DNA from: Hymenopus coronatus | Taxonomy: Eukaryota > Arthropoda > Insecta > Mantodea > Hymenopodidae | Length of the DNA: 64,000 bases | Direction: 5' to 3' | NCBI GenBank assembly: GCA_030762935.1 | Contig: CM060883.1 | Location: forward strand, 54,386,001-54,450,000 | Shown here: positions 33,893 through 44,121 of the stretch, piece by piece | Numbering within the stretch: the stretch's first letter is position 1 | How the letters are laid out: every line of letters begins with the position of its first letter | Translations under genes and position numbers: made by a program | Notes under the pieces: generated by a model | Databases searched by the model: none | What the model saw: only the letters and a program-made list of their open reading frames with translations | What the model was told of the DNA's origin: nothing

Positions 33893-34698
33893 ACTGATAA
33901 TTATATAAAAAATAATGGCTTTAACCCTTTTTCACATAAATTTGCTGTTTTTAATAGTTTAATTTATAGGTTAATTAATTTACCCCTTAGTAAAGATGAA
34001 TTCTATAAAGAATATAAACACATTATTAACACTGCTTTAATTAATGGTTTTAATACTGATTTTATAAATAAAAAAATTGAGAAGTTTAAATATCAAAAAG
34101 CTATTAAGAAAATAAAAGATAATTACATTTTTAAAAAATTTACTTATCACCCTTGGGCAAATAAAAAATTCACAAATATTTTCAAAGAGCATGGCATAAT
34201 ATTGGTTCCTCAAAATAAATACAGTATAAAAATTTGTTAGGCTTTTCTAAAAAGGATGAAATTTCAAAAAATAAAAAATCTGGCATTTATCAATTAAACT
34301 GTTTAAATTGTGACCTTGTTTATATTGGTAAGACTAAACGTCACTTGGAAAGCAGAGTAAAAGAACACTTTAGGAATATTAAATACAAACAAATTGATAA
34401 ATCAGCTGTAGCAGAACATTTTTGGAAATTTAATCATGAAATAAATCCAGATGTTAAATTATTAAAACACTTAAATGGGCCCATAGATTTAATGGTTTGG
34501 GAGAAAATATTTATATTAAAGTATAGAAATCATGCAATGAATTTTGATATACCTCCAATTGACACTCTTACCAAATTTGTTTTGATTCCAGTAGTTAGCA
34601 ATGCATTATTACACAATCCACCTAGTAGCAGTAACCATAACAGTGTAAATAAACAACATCAAAAAAGAGACCAAAAGGATATGTTGATAATGCAATGA
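33849..34698 (+). pseudogene. Penelope-like element, inverted 3' copy (copy 3)
   Basis: Plus-strand linker and GIY-YIG domain (33860-34240, then 34234-34698 after a small frame change). A short deletion removes residues between QKAIK and KIKDN relative to copies 1 and 2. With copy 2 it forms an inverted repeat of about 900 bp per arm with essentially no spacer. It stops about 50 bp short of the 3' end shown by copy 1. Confidence 0.88.
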
Positions 34699-34712
34699 AA
34701 TCGTTGCGAAAC
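34684..34712 (+). ncRNA. Candidate degenerate hammerhead-ribozyme core in the Penelope 3' region
   Basis: TTGATAAT, then a GCAA/TTGC stem with an 8-base loop, then GAAAC and a CTGG/CCAG pair. This order (CUGANGA, stem II, GAAA, short stem III) is that of type I hammerheads reported in Penelope pseudo-LTRs. The same sequence lies on the minus strand at 32837-32865 and 30189-30217. Two core bases deviate (C3 to U, G8 to A) and the cleavage-site U is not obvious, so activity is doubtful. Confidence 0.35.
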
Positions 34713-34776
34713 TGGTCCAGGCAAGGATTCCAAAAGATAAGTGAAGATTTGTTGCAACTATTATTTTTATGTTAAT

Positions 34777-35450
34777 AAATGATTACTGTTTATTCGGGCC
34801 AAGTACCACTAACATGATTCGCTACAAGATATGCTAATGATTACTGTTTATTCGGGCCAAGTACCACTAACATGATTCGCTACAAGATATGCTAATGATT
34901 TCTGTTTATTCGGGCCAAGTACCACTAACATGATTCGCTACAAGATATGCTAATGATTACTGTTTATTCGGGCCAAGTACCACTAACATGATTCGCTACA
35001 AGATATGCTAATGATTTCTGTTTATTCGGGCCAAGTACCACTAACATGATTCGCTACAAGATATGCTAATGATTACTGTTTATTCGGGCCAAGTACCACT
35101 AACATGATTCGCTACAAGATATGCAAATGATTTCTGTTTATTCGGGCCAAGTACCACTAACATGATTCGCTACAAGATATGCTAATGTACTGTTTATTGG
35201 GGCCAAGTACCACTAACATGATTCGCTACAAGATATGCTAATGATTTCTGTTTATTCGGGCCAAGTACCACTAACATGATTCGCTACAAGATATGCAAAT
35301 GATTTCTGTTTATTCGGGCCAAGTACCACTAACATGATTCGCTACAAGATATGCTAATGATTACTGTTTATTGGGGCCAAGTACCACCAACATGATTCAT
35401 TACGAGTACAAGATATGCAAATGATTACTATTTATTAGGACCAAGTATCA
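34777..35450 (+). repeat. 58-bp satellite, right array
   Basis: About eleven units with a period of 58 bp (for example AAGTACCACT at 34801, 34859, 34917, 34975). Units largely alternate between GATTACTG and GATTTCTG at one site, giving a 116-bp dimer. The right edge decays (CAAGTATCAAAAATC). Confidence 0.93.
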
Positions 35451-35727
35451 AAAATCAAGAAATGTAATAAAATTCTGAATTGAAATATATTTTTGAGCAC
35501 CCCTCAATGGTCCACGTGACAATATTACTGTATTTTATGTCATAAAGGTGACCTGTTTCTAAGACATATAATACATTAGAAAAAGGCCTTATGGAGTTCA
35601 CATGTGGAAACGAGCAGAATTGTTCTTACATCACGTAATGCATTTGAAATCAGATGCAATATCCTTTACATTGCACGTTTGCAAGAAAATGGCATATATG
35701 ACATACAGCATGCCACAGTACGTTTTT
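35451..35727. other. Unassigned spacer
   Basis: No supported feature between the satellite and the next 0.87-kb repeat. A frame opening near 35602 runs into the repeat and is not credible. Confidence 0.5.
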
Positions 35728-36468
35728 ACTTTCTCTACACAGCGTACCCAAAAATTCAATCCCGAGATTTCACCGGAAATATATGTTTTAAGGTCTCATG
35801 TATCCAAAAAAGCATTTGTAGAAAAATGTCCGTGTGTCTGTGAGCACGATAACTCAGAAACGGAAAGTCAGTATAATACCAAACTTAGTATATAAATTTA
35901 GTATGGAAAATTTTTTCGAAAATTTTGATTTTCTCAAAAATGACTAAACATTTTATTAAAATACCGTATATTAAAAATATTTACACAAAAAATAAAATGC
36001 ATATCTTGAATTTTCTGTGAATAGCCTGTGAAGACCTTTTTATTCCAGATGAGTTTTGCTGGATTTTGCATAACTAGTAAACCGTAATGTATAGACAAAA
36101 ACTTACTACACAAACTATGTAGATCTCGTTGAAACACACAACTTATATCATATACGTTTTTTCGTGAAGTTGACCGTTTTTGAGATATTCTTTGTTATTG
36201 GTTTCATTTGAAGATAAACGTTTCACATACGGGAACTTGTTAACTCCTGGCAATGAAAAGAAACGCATTTCACCCACATGGCAACCATCTTTTAAAAGAT
36301 TTGACTATCGTTTTAGCCTAGTGTATTCCATTATTTCCTTTCCACTTATAAGAAACATTGTGGTTAATGTTTATCACGATTAGCATGATGTAAAATAATA
36401 AGCTTTTTAATAATAGTTTGTTACAGAGATGTAGAGAAAGTTATGTGAATGGAACACATCAGCTTTTT
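35728..36468 (+). mobile_element. 0.87-kb repeat, first of a head-to-tail pair
   Basis: Starts ACTTTCTCTACACAGCG with the palindrome largely deleted, and has an internal gap at the CAAGGATGCGACACG block. It ends GTAGAGAAAGTTATGTGAAT and GGAACACATCAGCTTTTT at 36468, immediately followed by the 5' end of the next copy. Confidence 0.88.
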
Positions 36469-37349
36469 ACTTTCTCTAGCCCCCGTATGTACAATGTACT
36501 TAGAGATAGAGAAGTATTGTATTCCACCCAAAAATTAGATGTTGAAATTTAACCGGAAATACATGTTTTAGGTCCCCCTGAATCCAAAAAAAAAAAAAAA
36601 GCATTTTCAGAAAAAGATCCATGTGTGTGTGTGTCTGTGGACAGCATAGCTAAAAAACGAAAAGACGGTTAAATACCAAAGTTTATTGTATCTTCCAAGG
36701 ATGTGACATGAAGATTTTCAAGAAAATTCCCCCACCCCTTACTACCCTTTACATGGAAACTGTTTCGAAAATATTTTTCTTAAAATGGCTCTAACTATTT
36801 TGATTAAAATACCACATATTAGAGCCATTTCTATCACAAATAAAATTTATATCTTGAATTTTCTGGGAATATCTTCTAAAGACCTGTTTATTCTGGATGG
36901 TTTTTGCATTTGGCATAACTAGTAAACCATAAGAGATAGATAAGAACTTACTATACAAAAAGGTAGATTTGTTAAAATACACAAGTTATGTCATATACAT
37001 TTTTTACGTGGAGCTTACCGATTTCAAGGTATTCCTTGTTATTATTCAATTGTGAAGTACTTATACTTTTCTCAGATGGAAGTGTCCGTTTTTCTTTTGT
37101 TCTACTCCTGGCCAAGCAAAGAAGCGATTTGCAATGGCAATCGCATAATGACAGCTTTTAAAACATTTGACTATCACTTTAGTCTAGTGTATTCCCTTAG
37201 TTGCATTCTACTTATAAGGGACTAAGTAATAACATTCTGCTAATGTTTATCTCGACTAGCTTGGTGTTGAAAGAAGAATTATCTTTTGTAAGAAGTTTGT
37301 TTGTAGAGTAGTTACAGAAAGTCATGTGAGTGTAACACATCAGATTTTT
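36469..37349 (+). mobile_element. 0.87-kb repeat, second of a head-to-tail pair
   Basis: Full length (about 881 bp) with all family blocks: ACTTTCTCTAGCCCCCGTAT start, GTGTGTGTGTGTCTGTGG tract at about 36623-36640, CAAGGATGTGACATG, and the end GTAACACATCAGATTTTT. There is no spacer to the preceding copy, as expected of rolling-circle concatemers or tandem satellites. Confidence 0.88.
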
Positions 37350-37599
37350 ATACAAGTGTTCCTGAACCGCTGTCCAGTTTGTTCGGATAGGCAACCACAT
37401 GACAATATGAGGGATGGCAAAAGATCTCTTCTGTACAGACTAACTAACTACTGGGGTTTTAGGGCACACTTGCCCAAGGGTTTATCTCACCCTGGGCTTA
37501 TTTCGCCCTATGGCTGCTTCAGGGGTGTACCCTCTTCAGCCGCGTATTATTTTTAATTTATTTGGGGCGGGGCAGGCAGGCTCTTTTTTTTTTTTTTTC

Positions 37600-37633
<34 letters not shown>
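37350..37633. repeat. Spacer with T run and AT microsatellite
   Basis: 37350-37585 is unassigned. A T run (about 37586-37599) and (TA)n (about 37604-37632) sit against the poly(A) end of the minus-strand LINE, seen here as T at 37633-37645. Confidence 0.7.
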
Positions 37634-37641
<8 letters not shown>

Positions 37642-40165
37642 TTTTGACATGTTTGGTGTCATTACATTTTTGCATTTTTTCAATTTGTCATGAGTTTAAG
37701 TTATTTACATATAGTGTGCTATCTATGAGCAATTGTCATTTACTTACATTATCTTAATTTATCAGAATACTTCATTTTTGTGAGTTACCATGATATAGTT
37801 TGTGTACTATTTATTCTAAATTTCTAATTTACTTGTGCTCCGAGGTGTCGGATTCGTCAGGTTCCTTGGATGTCATAGTCCATCTGCTGTTCTAGAAGTG
37901 CCCTCATGTGCTCCTCTAATGCCGCATCTTCCTCTTGCTTGATGGTGTCGTGCAGCTGGATGAGTGAAACGATCGGGGGCGCTGGTGTAACTGCTTGCTT
38001 GAACGTTGCTGCGTTTAGGATGAGTTGTTGTCTATGAGGTCAGTCTACTGCTTTTGTTATAAAATTTACCATTTGGCGTTTGATGTGGTCGCCTATGGGC
38101 GTTGTGTTGGTCGTGTCATAGATTTCTGAAGTTTTGTACCACAGTGGGAGCTTGTTTGCTATTCGCAGACATTTTCTCTCCACTTGGTGTATTCTGTTGA
38201 GCATGGATGGTGTCGTGAGTGGTATTGTGGCTATTGCTGCAAATGTAAAATAAGGGCGGATGATGGTCTTGTACAGTTGGTTAAGTATGTCTGTAGAGAG
38301 TCCGACTTTTCCTATTTTAGATAAATACCACAGCGTGGAAATGGCTATCTTTGCGTCTTGTATCTTCTTCTTGATGTGGGCTGTCATACACAGGTTGGGT
38401 CTTAATGTTATTCCCAGGTAGGTCACGGTGGTTGTCATTCGGATTTCTTTCATGTTGTACCGGATTGTTGCCTCTCGGTGTTTCCACTTCAGTGACTTTC
38501 TGAACACTATCATTTGTGTTTTTTCCGTGTTCACCGCCAGTCTCCATTTAGACGCCCATCGGTGGAAGTTACCAAGTTGGCGATTGAGCCTCGGTTTTGC
38601 GTGCTCTATTTTGGGTGCACTGCAGAAGTATATGGTATCGTCCGCATATTGGGCTAGGGTGATGCTTGGGTGGATTGGCTGAGGGATGTCGTGTGTGAAC
38701 AGAATGTACAGTAGTCCGGAGACTGCGCTCCCCTGCGGTGTTCCTGCTTGTAGAGTCAATGGTGCGCTAAGCGTGTTGTTAATCTTAATTCTGGCAGTTC
38801 TATTGTGGAGGAAGCTGGCCACCCATCTGCACATCCGTTGAGGGATACCTATTCTTGTTAGTTTATACAATAACCCATCCGTCCAGCAGCGGTCGAATGC
38901 GGCCTGTATGTCAAGGAATGCTCCTATGGTCGTAAATCCTTTGTTTAGGTTGTTTTGTATCAGAGAGTACTCGTATCTGCTGGTCTTGGATGGTAACTGT
39001 TCTCCTGAAACCGGCTTGGGTGTCAGGTATAAGCCTATTCTCTTCAATGTGCGATTGCAGTCGCTTAACTATTATTTTCTCTAAGACTTTGGAGAGTGTC
39101 GCCGTTAAGGAGATGGGTCTGTAGTTTCCGTGTTTGGTGTTGTCCTTTCCTGGTTTCTCCAGCAGTATCATATGTGCCTCTTTCCAGATCTGCGGGTGGT
39201 GACCATGTCGAAGTATTAGGTTATAGAGCTGTGTTATCTTCGTCATCATCTCCTGCGGGACATTTTTCAGCATCTGATATGTTATGGTGTCTGGGCCTGG
39301 TGCTGAGTGTCCAAGATGTCTCACTGTCTCGATGAAATCCTTGCGGAGTAATGGTTTTTCTAAGTTGCTGCCTTCGTCAAGTTGTGGTGCTTGAAGTTGA
39401 GGCCGGTAGAGATCAGCATTGTTTTTTATGTGTCTCTTTATGGTTTGAAGGTGGGTCTTGTTGAACTTCGGGTCCTCAGGCGTTTGAAAAACTTTGGAGT
39501 AGTGATCGTGGAAAATTTTTAATTTGTCCTCGGTTAAGTGCACTGGTTTGTTTTTGACTCGGAGGGGGTAGGAGAATTGTCTCTTCCGGCGAATGGCCTT
39601 TATGAGCCTCCAAAACTTTTTTGGTTCTGCTGTTCTTGCTGTTGTTATGTCTGCTATAGTGTTTCTCCACATTGTCGTGTTGTGCTCTTGAATTTTTTTC
39701 TTCACTTCGCTCCGTAGGTGGTTCAAAATTTGCTTATCGAGCTCGTCGTAGGACTTTATATATCTCCTATGTGCGTGCCACTTCTGCTTTATTAGCTGGA
39801 TGATGTGCTTTGGCAGTGGCCTGCTGTTATTGTTGAAGTTCTGGACCTTCCTGGGGATGGTGGCGTCCCTGGCTTGTGTGATTTCCGTGGATATTTCCTT
39901 TGCAAGGTTGTCTATTGCATTTAAATTTGCGATTTGGAGCTCTCTAGACGGTTTCATGTGCTGGCGTATATGATCGGTGTAAAGCTTCCAGTCTGCGTGG
40001 GTGTAATTGTATACTTCAGTTTTGTTGTCTTCTGTACAGTCGGGGAGAAATTTACTTGTGGTTGACACTGTGGGGTGTGTCGTCAGCTGGCAGGTTGCTG
40101 AGCAATCATAGTATAAGAATGTAATACCAGAGACATGATGTCTGGGCGTTGCATCACCTACGTGT
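37634..40165 (-). mobile_element. Jockey-clade LINE, 5'-truncated
   Basis: Minus-strand LINE that keeps the tail of the endonuclease (around 40165-40070), the whole reverse transcriptase, a C-terminal extension, a 3' untranslated region of about 210 bp and a poly(A) tail (T run at 37633-37645). 5' truncation is usual for LINE insertions. Its preservation, with only about two coding breaks, makes it one of the younger insertions here. Confidence 0.85.
37857..40068 (-). pseudogene. Jockey-type reverse transcriptase with one frameshift and one nonsense codon
   Basis: The first segment (40068-38911) has the linker, then GHSAPGPDTITYQML, WKEAHMILLEKPGKD and YRPISLTATLSKVLEKI, then ENRLIPDTQAGFR. 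A frameshift near 39010-39040 leads into the second segment (39047-38040): GAFLDIQAAFDRCW (motif A, catalytic Asp), LQAGTPQGSAVSGLLYILFT (motif B), LAQYADDTIYFC (motif C), WRLAVNTEKTQMIVF and TVTYLGITL. After a TGA at 38040-38042 the same frame stays open to a TGA at 37857 (HRQQLILNAATFKQAVTP, then EEDAALEEHMRALLEQQ), so the 38040 stop is probably a nonsense mutation. The product would copy element RNA at a nicked target. Confidence 0.9.
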
Positions 40166-40280
40166 TCAGTGGAAATTTACATACGTTCTCACGCATGTAC
40201 TGATCTGATTGTTTGATTTAATTCTGTGAAATATTCAATTGAGTTTATATACAGTAACTGCAAGGATTTACATAATTATT

Positions 40281-40390
40281 TACTTTCTTTACACGTACTA
40301 TGAACATAGTGTATAGAGATGATACTGTATTGCACCCAAAAATCGACACCTAGATTCACCGGAAATACATGTTTTGAAATTCCTTGAATA
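40281..40390 (+). mobile_element. 0.87-kb repeat, 5' fragment
   Basis: ACTTTCTTTACACGTACTAT and GAACATAGTGTATAGAG show the palindrome, then TTCACCGGAAATACATGTTT. After about 110 bp it abuts the 3' end of a minus-oriented copy. Confidence 0.78.
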
Positions 40391-41474
40391 TAAAAATTCT
40401 GAATGTTCCATTCACATAGCTTTCTCTACCTATTCTACAAAGATTATTCCTTTATATGCATCATGCTAATCGAGATAAACATTAGCAGAATTGACTTATT
40501 ACTTGTTTCTTTCTAAGTAGAAGGGAAATAAGGGAATACACTAGGCTAAAGCGACAGTCAAATCTTTTAATAGCCGACCGTATATCAACAATAGACGTTC
40601 AGTTCGTTTTGCATTTCCAGAAAAATAAAAAGAGAGATGAAACTAAAGATATCTAGTTTAAAATTGAAACCAATAAGAATGAATACCTCGGAATCGGCCA
40701 AATCTTCAACAAAAATGTGTATGACTTAAATTGTGTTTTTTAACGAGATCTACATTTTTGTATAGTACGTTTTTGTCTATCTCTTATGGTTTAATAATTA
40801 TGCAAGATTCATCCAGAATTTTTTTTATAGTGTTTTACGTCCACTTTTACTACTTTGGCACCATAGGCGATAACACTGATGATGAATGGAATGAAGCTGG
40901 AGCACCGGTGGAATGTGATGGCGGGAGAAACTGGAGAGCCCGGAGAAAACCCGCCCGTGTGCCGCTTTGCGCACCACAAATCCCACATGCAGCCGCTTGG
41001 GATCGAACCCAGGCCATCTAGGTGAGAGGCAAATGGTCTAACCACTCGACCACGGCGCGGCCTAATTCATCCAGAATGAACAGGTCTTCAGAAGCTATTC
41101 CCAGAAAATTCAAGATTTGCATTTTATATGTGATGTAAATTGCTTTAATATTCAGCATTTTAATCAAAATAGTTAGAACCACTTTTCAAGTAAAGGGTAG
41201 ATTGGGGTGGGATATTTTCTTGAAAATCTTCGTGTCGCATCTTGAAAGATACCAAACTTAATTACCAAGTTTCGTATTTAACTGTCTTTTATTTTTGAGC
41301 TATGCTGTCCACAGACACACGCACACGTTCCTTTTTCTGAAACAGTTTTTTTGGACCCAGGGGACCTCAAAACATATATTTCCGATGAAATCTCTGCATC
41401 AAATTTTAGGGTGGAATACAATACGTCTCGAGCTACTAAGTTTATTGTATGTAAATACGCGGTAGAGGAAATAA
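40391..41474 (-). mobile_element. 0.87-kb repeat interrupted by SINE C
   Basis: Minus copy from the 3' end (ATTCTGAATGTTCCATTCAC) to a worn 5' end (GTAAATACGCGGTAGAGGAA). The SINE at 40820-41064 sits in it with a duplicated target. Without the SINE the copy is about 840 bp. Confidence 0.82.
40820..41064 (-). mobile_element. SINE family C with 13-bp target-site duplication
   Basis: Antisense SINE: the tail appears as a T run at the left (from about 40820), the body has CACCGGTGGAATGTGATGGC and GGAGAAACTGGAGAGCCC, and the head at the right reads GGGATCGAACCC (B box) and GTCTAACCACTCGACCACGG (A box). ATTCATCCAGAAT flanks it at 40807-40819 and 41065-41077. It defines the family best, as head, body and tail are all present. 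Confidence 0.92.
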
Positions 41475-41479
41475 TAGTA

Positions 41480-41905
41480 GTGTTTTCTTCTCCTGCAGGG
41501 TTTAGGCCGATTCAAAGTCCTGTTCTGTTCGTCATTTCTTGGTTACGTCTTCCTTGGCGAGGTCTATAATGTAATGCTGACTGATATTCTTTGTCTAGTC
41601 ATTCTGTCTGAATGTTGTCTCCATTTTATCTTGCATTCTTCCATTGTTATGTTCTATGTCTAATAGTTCTCTAATTTCACTGTTTTGTTTTTATCCAGTC
41701 TGGTGTAAACTGTTATTGATCTGAGAAATTTCATTTCTTCTGTTAGTATTTTAGTTTTGTGTTGAGTGGTAGTCGTTCATATTTCTCCATCGTACGCAAT
41801 AACAGAAAGGGTCTTTGTTTTTTATAACTTTATTACTGAATCATTTCTAGCCTTGTTCTTAAGTGTCCGTCTTATTGTTCTTGTTATGTGGTTACATTTA
41901 ATTAG
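41480..41905 (-). pseudogene. RTE-like LINE, C-terminal fragment
   Basis: On the minus strand, in two frames: RTIRRTLKNKARND, KTKTLSVIAYDGEI, QHKTKILTEEMKFLRSI, YTRLDKN and ELLDIEHNNGRMQDKM. These match the post-polymerase region of RTE-like LINEs (..LP.LTYG.EIWTLT..... MRFLRSI). It is probably the 3' continuation of the RTE pieces at 43715-45560, separated by later insertions. Confidence 0.65.
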
Positions 41906-42979
41906 ATTATTACTTTCTCTACACGTAATAATTACACAGTGGGGTTCATAATTGAATAAGAGCTTCGAGAATGTATAATCTGACACTCTTGTTAGCTTAT
42001 TCTTTATTTATCTATATTCTCGGTTAGGTTATAGATATGTGTTCCTCTCTCATTTATATATTTCTCATCTGATCTATTAATATAACCGGGCTATATTAAT
42101 AGATCAAATGAGGATTTTCATTTCCGAGCGTTCAATTTTTCTTTTGTCACTTTCGTAACAAAGGACTGCTGTCATGGTTTTGAAAAAGTTTAATGGTAGT
42201 CCTTCTTGTTTTATTCTTTTGATAGTTCCTCAGATAGCCAAACATTTATTTGATCGATGTCGCTGTCTTTCCTATGTCTATATGAAATACCGACATCCTG
42301 ATAATTTTAAGGAGTTTTCCGGTTATGTGATGTTATTGTTCAGTACTATTTTACACTTCATATGATTTGCTCCATGGAATGACAATGTTAGCTTAAATTG
42401 TATATTTCTCTGTTTACTCTAAATATAAAGTAACTTTCTGAAGATCATCCTCTGTAGCAGAAAGTAGGTCTTGCTACTATATATATTGTTAACATTCTTG
42501 ATTTAAAACCTTTACTTGATTTGTTCGTTAATTAAACAATATTAATAAAATAGATTTATCACTTCATTTCATATGCCAAAGTACAGTTTGCGTTTTGTGC
42601 ACCTCCTCCGTGGCTCCACATTTCTAGAGTTTCCACTACTTGTGCAAGAGAATATTTTGTAAATATATTAGGTTCCCTAGGGTTCACTTTAAAATGTAGT
42701 ATTGGGTTTTTAAAAATAATTTTGTAATTCAGGGAAAATATTGACGACCTAAAATGTTCTTAGCATGTCTGAATTCATAGTGATAAATAAAATGTCTCTC
42801 ATTTCATTCATCAAGTCGCAGGTGAAGATTTTAAATATGTTTAAGGCATTTAAGGCTTAATAAATAAAGCAAAGTATGTATTTACGAGAAGTTTTACCGG
42901 TTTTGAAAAAAAAATCACAACCACATTATTTTCATAACAACATATATTTGTACATAAAACGGCATTCTTAACCAATTTT
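41906..42979. other. Unassigned region with a strong hairpin
   Basis: Apart from a short 0.87-kb 5' fragment (ACTTTCTCTACACGTAATAA at about 41912-41940) and the hairpin at 42063-42113, nothing is recognised. Some of it may be degraded RTE sequence. Confidence 0.45.
42063..42113. repeat. Near-perfect inverted repeat (hairpin)
   Basis: Arms GATCTATTAATATA (42071-42084) and TATATTAATAGATC (42092-42105) are perfectly complementary around the 7-base loop ACCGGGC. The pairing extends outward to 22 bp with two mismatches. No family assignment. Confidence 0.88.
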
Positions 42980-43700
42980 ACTTTCTCTACACGTACTGTG
43001 TACATATTGTATTGAGAAAGTATTGTATTCCACGCACAAATTCGTGTGTCTGTGTGTCCGTGTGTCTGTGAACACGATAATTCAACAAGGAAATGTCGGT
43101 AAAATACCAAACTTGGTATATGAGTTTAGTATCCTCCAAGGATGCAACACGAAGATTTTGAGGAACATCTTCCCACCCCAAACTATCTTTTACATGGATT
43201 TTTTTTTTAAAATTTTTAAATTTCTCAAAAATGGCTCCAATGATTTTGATTAAAATACCGTATATTAAAGACACTTATTTACACGGCAAATAAACGTATA
43301 TCTTCAGAGAAGCCTCTGAAGACCTCTTTATTCTGAATGAATTTTGCTGGATTTTGCGACACTGGTAAACCGTAAGAGATAGACAAAAACTTAGTACACA
43401 CAATTTTGTTAAAACACACAATTGATGCCATATACACTTTTTTCGTAGAACTGATCGTTTTTGAGATATTGTTTGTTATTTATTTCAGTTTTAAAATAAG
43501 TAGAACTTTTCACATACGGGAATTTGTATAGAGACGGATTTCATCCGCATGGCAACCACTTTTAATGTCGTTTTAGCCAAGTGTATTCCCTTATTTCCTT
43601 TCTGCTTACAAGAAAGCACTTCTGCTAATGTTTATCTCGATTAGCATGAAGTAGAAGCTTATGTTTTTTAACAATAATTTGTTACAGAGAAACATTTTGA
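42980..43700 (+). mobile_element. 0.87-kb repeat, 3'-truncated, within the RTE relic
   Basis: Starts ACTTTCTCTACACGTACTGT; GTGTGTCTGTGTGTCCGTGT lies at about 43043-43064. It runs to GTTACAGAGAAAC and loses the final 60 bp. RTE-like sequence resumes about 15 bp to the right. Confidence 0.82.
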
Positions 43701-43714
43701 CCTAAGTGTATATA

Positions 43715-44113
43715 CTCTTGGAGGTATATGTCTCTGCTTCAACCTGGATCTGGGTTTCTTCTTTGTTCGTCATAACCTTCGTTTTTGTGGAATTCATTTG
43801 AAGGTCTATATTCCAGCATTGCATTTAGACTTGATTTAGCATGCCCACGATGTCTTCTTCCTCTTCGCGAACAAAACTACATCCTTCATGAACCTTAAAT
43901 TTGTGAGTCTCTTTCCATCTATGTCTATCCTGTAGTTATGTCAATCTATTTGAAGGTACAGTACAGTTTAAGGGATATTGGGTCTCCTTGTATGATGCCT
44001 CTAAATGTATGAATGGTGAGCCTTCTTTGTCTGTCTTAATCTTGGCTTGGTTGTTTGCAGTCTTATGATGTGCTTCCTTTCTATTCTCTGATTCAGCAGT
44101 GAACGCATAGGTG
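43715..44113 (-). pseudogene. RTE-like reverse transcriptase, second part
   Basis: Minus strand, with stops and frame changes: LTIHTFRGIIQGDPISLKL (the GVRQGDP.SPKL motif B region), a decayed FADDVVLFA region around 43860-43890, then MNSTKTKVMTNKEETQIQV and EAETYTS in a further frame. It joins the piece at 45302-45560 once the hAT insertion is removed. Old and heavily decayed. Confidence 0.7.
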
Positions 44114-44121
44114 TTCTACAC

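Larger units (their letters stand above)
30081..34776 (-). mobile_element. Penelope-like element: composite insertion of three copies
   Basis: A 4.7-kb insertion holds one long minus-strand copy (30081 to about 32727), a tandem 5'-truncated minus-strand copy (about 32728-33848) and an inverted plus-strand copy of the 3' third (about 33849-34776). A full copy preceded by a truncated one, plus an inverted piece, is the organisation known for Penelope-like elements; the repeated 3' part acts as a pseudo-LTR. AAATGATTACTGTT occurs at both edges (30067-30080 and 34777-34790), consistent with a 14-bp target-site duplication in the satellite. The copies are very similar to each other, so the insertion is fairly young, though all reading frames are broken. 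Confidence 0.93.

Noticed and set aside
29760..35450. Regular 58-bp repeats considered as a CRISPR array
   Set aside because: Units are contiguous with no unique spacers, and the context is eukaryotic. It is a satellite.
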